Part shown: one piece after another, positions 56,603-64,000 of the stretch
Position numbering within the stretch: position 1 is the first letter of the stretch
Layout of the letters: every line of letters begins with the position of its first letter
Assembly (NCBI GenBank): GCA_018650465.1
Contig: JABIFY010000020.1
Coordinates: 1 to 64,000, forward strand
Source: Alphaproteobacteria bacterium
GTDB taxonomy: Bacteria; Pseudomonadota; Alphaproteobacteria; UBA2966
Length of the DNA: 64,000 bases
Direction: 5' to 3'
The notes under the pieces: generated by a model
Told to the model about the DNA's origin: nothing
Database searches by the model: none
The model's input: the letters and a program-made list of their open reading frames with translations, nothing else
Made by a program: the position numbers and the translations under genes

Positions 56603-57871
56603 TCAGGCTGTCGTCTGTTTATTGTCTTTATCGGCCAGAAGGGCATCGATGTGGCGGCCCTGAAACAGGGAAATGCCGATGGACTGGCCGAAATCAATGG
56701 CGTTTTGATCATCGCAGCGGCACAGGATGACGCGCCCGGAACCTGCCTGTTTGACGGCCTGGCGAATTTTTTCACGCCTGCTTTCCTGCCCGCCATCTCC
56801 CAGGTCCGGAGCCCAGTACATTTTTTTCAGATCAACGCCCAGGTCTTCCCGGTTGACCAAGGGGAAGGTGAAGTGGGTCAGGCCATCCAGACACATTCTG
56901 TATCCCCGGTCCTGAACGAAGTCCCGGGCAAACAGGAACGCCCCCATGTCGCTGAAGATGTCAGCTGTTTGCAATTCAAAGACGATGGCCTTCTTTGACG
57001 AAGCCCGGAGTTGTGAATCGAAGTGCAGGAATTCATTGGACAACAAGGTGGTGACATTGATGTTGACGCTTAAGGCCCGGTCCAGGTCGGCCTTCATATC
57101 TGGCAGGGCCAACATCATGCGTTTGTCCAGACTTTGGGTCAGACGCTGAAACAGCCAACGATCCGAGAACAAATCAACACCGGGCATGATCTGGCGTTTT
57201 AATTCGGCCATGGCGATGAACAGTTCGTTGAAAACCAGTTTGGGTGCAGTATCCCCGATGATCGCGCAAATGGGCTGCCTGCGGATCAGGCTACGAATGT
57301 CCATGCGGCCCAGGGCGTCTTCCAGTTTGGCCAACAATTCCGGCGTTAACGGTCCGGAATATTCCTTGGAGGTCTGGCGAGTGCCCACGCCCACATCCAT
57401 GACCCGGTTCTGGCGTTCCTTGCTGCGGCGCTCTTCAGCGCGACTATATAGTTGATCGGCAAGCGCCTTGAACGTATTGCGCTCGCCTTCCTTGGATATA
57501 TCGAACCAGGTCGTAAAGCGTTTGCCGTCCTTGGATCCAGCAATTGTCAAAGGATCTTCACTGAACAAAAAGCGTAATTTTTCAATTACGACTTCAATAT
57601 CCGAGACCTCGGCACCCTTGCAGGCAAAGACATAGTCATTGTTTTCCAGCCGGAACAAACGACCGTCAAAGCGTCGCGACAAGCCTTCGAAACTGGCTGC
57701 GGCAATGCGCACATGATGTTCCTGGCGGTTTTGCGCCCGCAAATTGGACAAATGCAAATAAACAGCGCGCCAGCCCGTGGGAAACCGGGTAAGCCGGGCG
57801 GCGTGATCCGCCATCTGCGCTTCATCAGCCGCGCGCTTTGATCCTGCCCCATTATCGTCAGCCATGCTCAT
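56603..57871 (-). CDS. Degenerate GGDEF/EAL-type protein
   Basis: A 422-residue soluble protein. The N-terminal part resembles a GGDEF fold whose active site reads FRLENNDYVFAC instead of GGDEF (about 74-85). The C-terminal part resembles an EAL domain, with weak matches such as FGQSIGISLFQGRHID near the end, but the catalytic EAL and metal-ligand residues are not recognisable. It is therefore probably a c-di-GMP-binding or protein-binding pseudoenzyme. It converges with regA and its promoter faces the PPP phosphatase gene. The assignment is tentative. Confidence 0.6.
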   Translation of the reverse strand: MSMADDNGAGSKRAADEAQMADHAARLTRFPTGWRAVYLHLSNLRAQNRQEHHVRIAAASFEGLSRRFDGRLFRLENNDYVFACKGAEVSDIEVVIEKLRFLFSEDPLTIAGSKDGKRFTTWFDISKEGERNTFKALADQLYSRAEERRSKERQNRVMDVGVGTRQTSKEYSGPLTPELLAKLEDALGRMDIRSLIRRQPICAIIGDTAPKLVFNELFIAMAELKRQIMPGVDLFSDRWLFQRLTQSLDKRMMLALPDMKADLDRALSVNINVTTLLSNEFLHFDSQLRASSKKAIVFELQTADIFSDMGAFLFARDFVQDRGYRMCLDGLTHFTFPLVNREDLGVDLKKMYWAPDLGDGGQESRREKIRQAVKQAGSGRVILCRCDDQNAIDFGQSIGISLFQGRHIDALLADKDNKQTTA

Positions 57872-58082
57872 GATATGTGGTCCGGATTGATTCTGTTCTT
57901 GTCGCGTACCATATTGATTATGCTATTGCCCCTGCGTGACACACTTGTTTCTTCCGGACTTATTCCGCTTGAATATTGAGCAAGTGTCTCCGCCATTTTT
58001 GCGCGTCTGTTCCGTAAATTATTGTGCCAGAATATATATTTAAGGAACATTAATGTATTCTTACCTTAAAACAGAGTCCCTG

Positions 58083-58859
58083 ATGCCAGAAATAATGCAC
58101 CCGTTCCCTTTACGAGACAAAAGCCCACAATCATTTCATATACCGGATGGTGTTCGTGTCTATGCCATTGGCGACATGCATGGGCGCGTTGATCTGCTGC
58201 GCAAGCTGCATGACATGATCCGGATTGATGTTCAGGAAACGCGGTTTGACGCGCCACCCGTGCACCCGGTTGTCGTATATCTGGGCGATTATCTGGACCG
58301 GGGGGATTTTTGCCGGGAACTGATCGATCTATTGCTGGACGACCCGCTGGAGGACATCACTGCTTTTCATTTGCGCGGAAATCATGAACAAAAGGTGTTG
58401 GAATTTTTGGTTGATACGGAAATCGGCTCTGACTGGATTTTTTGGGGCGGCGCTGCCACCCTGCGCAGCTATGGCGCTGACATTGAAGATCCGCGGTTTG
58501 GCCGGCTGGGCTGGGACTGGCTGCAAGAAGAATTTCGCCAGCGCCTGCCTGCCCGGCATTTGGCTTTTTTGAACAAAACCCTTTCCAGCCACACGATTGG
58601 CGACTACTTTTTTGTTCATGCAGGCGTCAAACCTGATGTTCCGTTATCGGAACAAACTTCAAAAGATTTGCTGTGGATCAGAGGCGAGTTTCTCGATAGC
58701 CAACAGGACTTTGGCAAGAAGATCGTGCACGGGCACACCATTGTTGATGATGTCGAGGTCCATCCCAACCGGATCGCTGTCGATACCGGAGCCTGGCGAA
58801 CAAACAAACTCAGCTGCCTGATTCTGGAGCGCGACCATTTGCATCTTTTGCAAACTTGA
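58083..58859 (+). CDS. PPP-family serine/threonine protein phosphatase
   Basis: A metallophosphoesterase of about 258 residues with the three PPP signatures: AIGDMHGRVDLL, YLGDYLDRGDF and LRGNHEQKVLEFL, plus HAGVKPDVPL and HGHTIVDDVEVHPNRIAVDTGAW for the remaining metal and phosphate ligands. Substrates could be phosphoproteins or dinucleoside tetraphosphates. ATG 58083 gives the normal start (TTAAGGA lies before the alternative at 58053). It is followed by gmhA and may form part of the same transcript. Confidence 0.9.
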   Translation: MPEIMHPFPLRDKSPQSFHIPDGVRVYAIGDMHGRVDLLRKLHDMIRIDVQETRFDAPPVHPVVVYLGDYLDRGDFCRELIDLLLDDPLEDITAFHLRGNHEQKVLEFLVDTEIGSDWIFWGGAATLRSYGADIEDPRFGRLGWDWLQEEFRQRLPARHLAFLNKTLSSHTIGDYFFVHAGVKPDVPLSEQTSKDLLWIRGEFLDSQQDFGKKIVHGHTIVDDVEVHPNRIAVDTGAWRTNKLSCLILERDHLHLLQT

Positions 58860-58940
58860 GTATCTGAAGACCTGACGGAAGGCACATTTTCGGTTAAAAG
58901 AGAAACAGTTTTGCTTTCAGGCATCCTCAGGGGAATGTTT

Positions 58941-59552
58941 ATGAATATATCGGATTTTGTGCAGCAGGCCTTTGCCAACCACATGGCAACCGCAGAGGCC
59001 ACGGCAAAATCAATGCCGGAACCATTGGCTCGCTGGGTATCGGCCTGTACGACATCGATTACAAATGGTGGTAAAATTCTCTTCCTGGGGAACGGCGGCA
59101 GCGCTGCTGACGCCCAACATCTGGCAACAGAACTGGTGGTCAGATACAAGGATGATCGCGCCCCTATCGCGGCCATCGCCCTGACGACCGACACATCCAT
59201 GATAACAGCTGCCGGAAATGACATTGGCTATGACAATGTTTTTGCCCGCCAGGTTGCTGCACTTGCCAAGGTCGGTGATGTTGTCGTGGGCATTTCGACG
59301 TCCGGGAACAGTGAAAATGTTGTCCGTGCCATGACCGCCGCTGCAGAAGTTGGAGCTGTTCGGGTTGCCCTGACCGGCGAGGGTGGCGGTAAACTTGCAA
59401 AGAACAGCGATATTCTGCTCGCCGTACCAGACAAGGTAACCGCCCGTATTCAGGAAATGCATATTCTTCTTGGACATTTGTTGTGTGAAGCGCTGGAGCA
59501 GGAACTTGAACTTGTGACCATGCCGCAAAAAATTGGAGGCGGCAGCGCGTGA
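58941..59552 (+). CDS. gmhA: Sedoheptulose-7-phosphate isomerase (phosphoheptose isomerase)
   Basis: A 203-residue SIS-domain enzyme converting sedoheptulose 7-phosphate to D-glycero-D-manno-heptose 7-phosphate, the first step of LPS heptose synthesis. GmhA features are ILFLGNGGSAADAQHLATELVVRY, ALTTDTSMITAAGNDIGYD, VVGISTSGNSENVVRAM and the C-terminal QEMHILLGHLLCEALE. ATG 58941 matches the family start. The stop overlaps the hldE start. Confidence 0.95.
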   Translation: MNISDFVQQAFANHMATAEATAKSMPEPLARWVSACTTSITNGGKILFLGNGGSAADAQHLATELVVRYKDDRAPIAAIALTTDTSMITAAGNDIGYDNVFARQVAALAKVGDVVVGISTSGNSENVVRAMTAAAEVGAVRVALTGEGGGKLAKNSDILLAVPDKVTARIQEMHILLGHLLCEALEQELELVTMPQKIGGGSA

Positions 59553-61042
59553 CCACACAAAAGGCTGACATCCTGCACTTGCTGGACAATTTGTCCGGCA
59601 CTCGAATTTTGATCGTTGGTGACGTCATGCTGGATCGCTTTGTTTATGGCGATGTTGATCGGGTCTCGCCCGAAGCACCGGTGCCGGTTCTTGGGATCCG
59701 ACGGGAAGAAGCCATGCTTGGCGGGGCCGGTAACGTTGCCCGCAATATTTCCGCCCTGGGCGCAAAAGTACACCTGATTGGCCTTTGTGGTGATGACGAT
59801 GCCGGGCGCGCCGTGCATGACATGTTGTCTGGGTTGCCGGGAGTCGATCCCCGGCTGGTTGTCGATGCCGGGCGCGCCTCCTCGGTCAAGACCCGGTTCG
59901 TTGCCGGAAACCAACAATTATTGCGCACAGATATCGATGACCACCAGCCGGTCAGTGCGCAAAGTCTTCAAGCTATTATAACGGCAACTTCAGAAGGACT
60001 TACCCAGGCTGATGTGCTCGTATTGTCCGACTATGCCAAGGGCGTTCTGGCAGATGATGTTTTGGCAACGATCATTGCCGCGGCTCGCAAAGCAGGAGTG
60101 TCGGTCATTGCCGATCCGAAAGGGCATGACTTTGGACGCTATCGTGGTGCCAGTGTGCTGACGCCAAACCGGGCGGAACTTCAGGCGGCGGCTTTGTTGC
60201 CCGTTGGCAATGATGCACAAGCCGTCATGGCGGCGAGACAAATCCAACAGGATTGTGGCATCGACTCTGTGCTGGCAACCCGCGGTCCGCAGGGCATGAC
60301 GCTTTTGTCTGGCAGTCGCGAGCCCTTGCATATTGCAACACAAGCACGCGAAGTTTTTGATGTTTCCGGTGCCGGGGACACGGTTGTTGCTGCCTTGGCT
60401 GTGGGTTTGGCTGCCGGGGCTGATCCTGGACTGGCAGCTGCCTTCGCCAACCAGGCAGCAGGTGTTGTCGTTGGCAAGGCTGGCACAGCTGTTGCCTGGC
60501 CCAACGATATCGTTTCAGCTTTACACAGTGCTGATCTGCATTCGGTTGAAGGCAAGATTTCAGATGCTGCCAGGGCGAAGGATATCCGGGCCAGCTGGCT
60601 TCGAAGTGGTGAACGAGTGGTTTTTACCAACGGCTGTTTTGATCTCGTGCATCCTGGTCATGTGTCCTTGTTATCGCAGGCCCGTTCTGCCGGGGACCGG
60701 TTGATCGTTGGCCTGAATTCAGATCAGTCCGTCAAAAGGCTGAAGGGTGAAAGCAGACCGGTTAATCCTGAAACGGCACGGGCAACCGTCCTCGCGTCGC
60801 TGGGGGCGGTGGACCTTGTCATTATTTTTGACGAAGACACGCCGCTGGAACTGATTGAAGCCTTGCGACCTGATGTCCTGGTCAAGGGCGCGGATTATTC
60901 GGAAGAAGAGGTTGTTGGCGGCAAAGAAGTCAAATCCTGGGGCGGCCAGGTTGTCTTGGCAAACCTTGTTGATGGCGAAAGCACCAGCAACACGATTTCA
61001 AAATTAAACACATCCAATTTAAACAAGGAAAATAACGCATGA
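59549..61042 (+). CDS. hldE: Bifunctional heptose-7-phosphate kinase / heptose-1-phosphate adenylyltransferase
   Basis: A 497-residue two-domain enzyme. The N-terminal PfkB-type kinase (1-330) has VGDVMLDRFVYGDVDRVSPEAPVPVL, GGAGNVARN and the catalytic DVSGAGDTVVAAL. The C-terminal nucleotidyltransferase (about 350-490) has FTNGCFDLVHPGHVSLLSQ. It makes ADP-heptose precursors for the LPS core. The start is GTG within the gmhA 3' end; the gene overlaps hldD by 4 bp, so the three genes form one coupled operon. Confidence 0.96.
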   Translation: MTTQKADILHLLDNLSGTRILIVGDVMLDRFVYGDVDRVSPEAPVPVLGIRREEAMLGGAGNVARNISALGAKVHLIGLCGDDDAGRAVHDMLSGLPGVDPRLVVDAGRASSVKTRFVAGNQQLLRTDIDDHQPVSAQSLQAIITATSEGLTQADVLVLSDYAKGVLADDVLATIIAAARKAGVSVIADPKGHDFGRYRGASVLTPNRAELQAAALLPVGNDAQAVMAARQIQQDCGIDSVLATRGPQGMTLLSGSREPLHIATQAREVFDVSGAGDTVVAALAVGLAAGADPGLAAAFANQAAGVVVGKAGTAVAWPNDIVSALHSADLHSVEGKISDAARAKDIRASWLRSGERVVFTNGCFDLVHPGHVSLLSQARSAGDRLIVGLNSDQSVKRLKGESRPVNPETARATVLASLGAVDLVIIFDEDTPLELIEALRPDVLVKGADYSEEEVVGGKEVKSWGGQVVLANLVDGESTSNTISKLNTSNLNKENNA

Positions 61043-62025
61043 TCGTCGTCACCGGCGGTGCCGGTTTTATCGGGGCAAATATTGTTGCAGCTCTGGAAGC
61101 CCGTGGTATCAGCGAAATAGTTGTCTGCGACTGGCTGGGCCACGAAGATAAATGGCGCAACATTGCCAAGCGTGAATTGGCGGGTGTGGTGCCACCGGAA
61201 GACTTGTTCGATTTTTTGCACATGGAAGCGGGGAATGTGGAAGCCATTTTCCATATGGGGGCGATCTCGGCCACCACGGAAACTGATGGTGACCGCATCA
61301 TGGAAAATAATTTCCAGCTTTCCATGGATCTGTGGCAGTGGTGTGAAGCACACAATGCGCGCCTGATCTATGCCTCGTCAGCGGCGACCTATGGCGATGG
61401 TCAGCAAGGCTTTGATGACGATGGCAGTGCAGATGGCCTGAAAAAATTGCAACCTTTGAACCTTTATGGCTGGTCCAAACATTTATTTGACCGCCGCATC
61501 GCCCGCCTTGTTGCCGACGGAGCCGGGACGCCCAGGCAGTGGGCGGGGTTAAAGTTTTTTAATGTCTATGGGCCCAATGAATATCACAAGGGTAACATGC
61601 GCTCGGTTGTGGCCCAGGTACATGAAAGCATTACATCCGGGCGTCCGGTCATGTTGTTCAAGTCTCACCACGCGGATTACGAAGACGGCGGTCAGTTGCG
61701 CGATTTTGTTTATATCGATGATTGTGTCGATGTGATGATGTGGCTTTATGACAACCCGGACGTTAGTGGCCTGTTCAATCTCGGCACAGGCAAAGCCCGA
61801 ACCTTTGCGGATCTGGCGACGGCGGTTTATTCGGCTCTCGGCAAGGAAGCCGACTTCAGTTTTATCGATACCCCGGTCGAAATTCGCGACAAGTATCAGT
61901 ATTTCACACAAGCACATATGGGCCGACTACTTAGTGCCGGTTATGACGCGCCCTTCACCGAACTGGAACAAGGTGTGCAGAAATATGTTCAGGATTTCCT
62001 CGAAAAAGACGATCCTTACCGCTAG
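61039..62025 (+). CDS. hldD: ADP-L-glycero-D-manno-heptose-6-epimerase
   Basis: A 328-residue SDR enzyme that epimerises ADP-heptose at C6. It has the NADP Rossmann motif VTGGAGFIGANIVAAL, the active-site YASSAATYG and YGWSKHLFD, and the HldD-specific GLKFFNVYGPNEYHKGNMRSVV. It completes the ADP-heptose pathway encoded here, except for the GmhB phosphatase, which is not in this window. Confidence 0.96.
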   Translation: MIVVTGGAGFIGANIVAALEARGISEIVVCDWLGHEDKWRNIAKRELAGVVPPEDLFDFLHMEAGNVEAIFHMGAISATTETDGDRIMENNFQLSMDLWQWCEAHNARLIYASSAATYGDGQQGFDDDGSADGLKKLQPLNLYGWSKHLFDRRIARLVADGAGTPRQWAGLKFFNVYGPNEYHKGNMRSVVAQVHESITSGRPVMLFKSHHADYEDGGQLRDFVYIDDCVDVMMWLYDNPDVSGLFNLGTGKARTFADLATAVYSALGKEADFSFIDTPVEIRDKYQYFTQAHMGRLLSAGYDAPFTELEQGVQKYVQDFLEKDDPYR

Positions 62026-62052
62026 ATCGGACCCGGCTATACAGGCATCACT

Positions 62053-62080
62053 TCTGCGTTAATTCTTGGCGCAGATTTTA
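62053..62080 (+). terminator. Intrinsic terminator after hldD
   Basis: TCTGCG (62053-62058) and CGCAGA (62070-62075) form the stem, followed by TTTTAA, in the gap between convergent hldD and dctM. Confidence 0.65.
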
Positions 62081-62106
62081 AGCCTGCGACACTATTTTAC
62101 TGCCGA

Positions 62107-63408
62107 TCAATGATAAAGCAGGTTGGGCAGCAGCAAAGAAATGCCTGGCACAAAGACCAGCAGGGCCAGGCGCAGGATGTCGGCACACCAGAAGGGGGTA
62201 ACGCCCTTGAAGACGGTTGATGTGCTGACATCACGCAATACGCCTGACAGCACAAATACGTTCAAACCCACTGGTGGTGTGATCAGACTGATTTCGGTCA
62301 CGACGACGACGACGATGCCGAACCAGACAGGATGAAAGCCAAAAGTTTCAACCAGCGGAAAGAAGACCGGGATGGTCAACAGCAACATGGACAGGCTTTC
62401 AAAAACACAGCCCAGGACAATGTAGACTGCCAGGATCAGCACGATGACCACCATGGGCGCGACGTCAAAGCTGTTGACGAGTTCAAGTAGTCCGTCGGGC
62501 AATCCGGCACGATTGACGAAGCTGGAAAAAATCAGGGCACCGATCAAAACTGTGAACAGCGTTGCCGATGTCCGCGCGGTTTCGGCCAGGGTGTCGAACA
62601 GGGTACGCCAGGTCAGGGCTCGACGGCTGAGGGCGATTAACAAGGCACCACCGGCGCCAATGCCCGCGGCCTCGGTTGGGGTGAAAACACCACCATAGAT
62701 ACCACCCATGACAACCCCAAACAGGATCAAGGTGCCCCAAACACCGCGCAGGGCAATCATGCGTTCGGGCCAGTTCAGCCGATCCCCTCTGGGACCCGCC
62801 GCCGGGTTTCGCCAGACCACAAATTGCACAGCACCAAGGTAAAACAGAATACCGATCATGCCTGGAATAAAGCCAGCGGCAAAAAGTTCGCGGATGCTGG
62901 TTTCGGTCATCAAGCCATAGATCACCAGAATGACACTGGGTGGAATCAGGATGCCAAGTGTACCACCCGCCGCAATTGAGGCCGTCGACAGGCTGTCTGC
63001 ATAGCCATATTTGCGCATGGGTGGCATGGCGACTTTGGACATGGTGGCTGCAGTCGCCAGGCTGGATCCGCAGATCGCCGAAAAGCCGCCGCAGGCCACA
63101 ATGGTTGCCATGGAGAGACCGCCCCGGCGATGTCCCAGGAATGCATTGGAGGCGGCATAAAGTTCACTTGATAAACCGGCCCGGCTGACCAGATTGCCCA
63201 TCAAGATGAACAGCGGCACGACCGACAAGCCATAATTTTGCGCTGTGGTGATAACGCGCTGTCCGGCCATGGACGTTGCCGCCAGCCAGTTCCAGTCGCC
63301 AAGCCAGGCAAACCCCACAAAGCCGACGACACCCATGGCAAAGGCGATGGGCATGCGCAAAAAGACAAAGGAGAGAAGAACGGCAAAGCCGATGAGGGCT
63401 TCAGTCAA
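62107..63408 (-). CDS. TRAP transporter large membrane subunit (DctM-like)
   Basis: A 433-residue protein with about 12-13 hydrophobic segments of the DctM family: RMPIAFAMGVVGFVG, GLSMATIVACGGFSAICGSSLATAATMSKVAMPPMRKYGY and AAGGTLGILIPPSVILVIYG. With the small subunit and a periplasmic binding protein it imports organic acids using a sodium gradient. The binding-protein gene is not in this window and may lie beyond the right edge. It overlaps the small-subunit gene by 4 bp. Confidence 0.93.
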   Translation of the reverse strand: MTEALIGFAVLLSFVFLRMPIAFAMGVVGFVGFAWLGDWNWLAATSMAGQRVITTAQNYGLSVVPLFILMGNLVSRAGLSSELYAASNAFLGHRRGGLSMATIVACGGFSAICGSSLATAATMSKVAMPPMRKYGYADSLSTASIAAGGTLGILIPPSVILVIYGLMTETSIRELFAAGFIPGMIGILFYLGAVQFVVWRNPAAGPRGDRLNWPERMIALRGVWGTLILFGVVMGGIYGGVFTPTEAAGIGAGGALLIALSRRALTWRTLFDTLAETARTSATLFTVLIGALIFSSFVNRAGLPDGLLELVNSFDVAPMVVIVLILAVYIVLGCVFESLSMLLLTIPVFFPLVETFGFHPVWFGIVVVVVTEISLITPPVGLNVFVLSGVLRDVSTSTVFKGVTPFWCADILRLALLVFVPGISLLLPNLLYH

Positions 63409-63932
63409 AGGTTTGTTTCCTTGATGCTGGTGTCCTGGGGGCCTGGTGATAATGGCCCTCGGCCGAACAGATATCGGACACCATTGTAGAATAAGGCCAG
63501 GGACGTAATGGCGCTCATAGCGCTAATGAAAAATGTGACGTAATGAACGGGCAGGCGAAGGAATTCCGTCGTATCGCCATATTCCATGGCCCGGAAGGCC
63601 AGCGCTTGCACCCGCCAGGCGATGCCAACCATGGCGACCGCTGCGATAAGGTTCATGACGGCCTGACGGATATTGATCACGGCCTTAGGTGAAAAACTGT
63701 CCAGCAGATCAACGGTGATATGCTCTTCCCGCACGCAGGCCACCGGCAATCCGCAAAAGACGACAATGGCCATCAGGATGCGGGTCAGTTCGGTTGCGCT
63801 GTGAAGGGGTGAATTGAAAAAATAACGTAACGCTACGTCCGCACATGTAATGCTCATGAGCGAAAAGAGAGAGAGAGCGGCAACTATTTCGAGGAACCTG
63901 ACGGTCCAGTCTATCTCACGCCTGTTGGCCAA
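63405..63932 (-). CDS. TRAP transporter small membrane subunit (DctQ-like)
   Basis: A 175-residue protein with four hydrophobic segments typical of DctQ (RFLEIVAALSLFSLMSITCADVALRYFF, then TELTRILMAIVVFCGLPVACVREEHI). It forms the transport complex with DctM and starts just inside the window. The start is TTG 63932 with GGGAG upstream. Substrate is unknown. Confidence 0.9.
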   Translation of the reverse strand: MANRREIDWTVRFLEIVAALSLFSLMSITCADVALRYFFNSPLHSATELTRILMAIVVFCGLPVACVREEHITVDLLDSFSPKAVINIRQAVMNLIAAVAMVGIAWRVQALAFRAMEYGDTTEFLRLPVHYVTFFISAMSAITSLALFYNGVRYLFGRGPLSPGPQDTSIKETNL

Positions 63933-63962
63933 GTCGCCGCTCCCAATCTGCTTATCAATGTC

Positions 63963-63981
63963 AGAATACAGTTTGTATTCT
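63963..63981. promoter_or_regulatory. Inverted repeat upstream of the TRAP genes
   Basis: AGAATAC and GTATTCT flank AGTTT, ending 31 bp before the dctQ start on the minus strand. The symmetry suits a dimeric regulator such as a GntR-family protein, which often governs TRAP operons; the regulator itself is not in the window. Confidence 0.5.
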
Positions 63982-64000
63982 TATGCTTCGGGTTTCTACT

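Overview
The window is a compact stretch of an alphaproteobacterial chromosome. I infer this from gene content and order: a MucR-family regulator, Fur and Irr, an uninterrupted miaB-phoH-ybeY-corC-lnt-XRE-metK-trmB-rimP-nusA-ylxR-infB-rbfA-truB-rpsO-pnp run, the ubiE-ubiB-coaBC-dut block, rpsT followed by dnaA-dnaN-recF-gyrB, RegB/RegA with a SenC-like copper protein, and an intracellular PHB depolymerase. The combination fits the Rhodospirillales or a related marine order; I do not name a genus. Base composition is moderate in G+C, with two clearly AT-rich gaps. I recognised no tRNA, rRNA, IS element, prophage or CRISPR array.

Layout. 1-2018: mucR-like gene, fur, and a lysophospholipid acyltransferase. 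2146-7789: miaB, then the tightly coupled phoH-ybeY-corC-lnt chain. 7908-10481: XRE regulator, SAM-II riboswitch with metK, trmB. 10765-20537: transcription/translation operon rimP to truB, then rpsO and pnp with a structured pnp leader. 20714-25596: an iron/oxidative-stress block made of a flavin-dependent oxidoreductase, irr, a rubrerythrin without its rubredoxin domain, a heterodisulfide-reductase-type Fe-S protein and DUF3501. 25617-27336: divergent SH3 protein and 2-hydroxyacid dehydrogenase. 27347-34299: leftward genes for sulfur metabolism (dsrE-like, moeB-like, cysK, Rrf2 regulator), then dut, coaBC, ubiB and ubiE. 34376-37797: mutM, a CPA2 antiporter and an enoyl-CoA hydratase. 37981-46052: rpsT, a rhodanese, dnaA, dnaN, recF, gyrB. 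46065-51705: a DUF2927 lipoprotein, PBP1, an M48-type protein, a YcgN-like protein and phaZ. 51986-57871: senC-like gene, cobD, a histidine phosphatase, regB-regA and a degenerate GGDEF/EAL protein. 58083-62025: a PPP phosphatase and the heptose genes gmhA-hldE-hldD. 62107-63932: TRAP transporter membrane subunits, with the operon continuing past the window edge.

The coding genes are mostly familiar. The most unusual signals are in non-coding DNA. They include a recurring GTTTCC-N9-GGAAAC dyad (three exact copies and one variant) around miaB and the irr/rubrerythrin block, and an Irr (ICE-like) box before the rubrerythrin gene. A helically phased array of GANTC (CcrM) sites lies before rimP, and GANTC sites are enriched upstream of dnaA. 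PhaR-type CTGC-N3-GCAG sites precede phaZ. A long hairpin separates infB from rbfA, and an 18-codon ORF is stop-start coupled to gyrB. Short (6-20 bp) tandem duplications at gene boundaries are strikingly frequent. No wholly new multi-gene system is evident. The best candidate for an undescribed functional unit is the irr-rubrerythrin-Fe-S protein-DUF3501 block together with the dyad elements around it.
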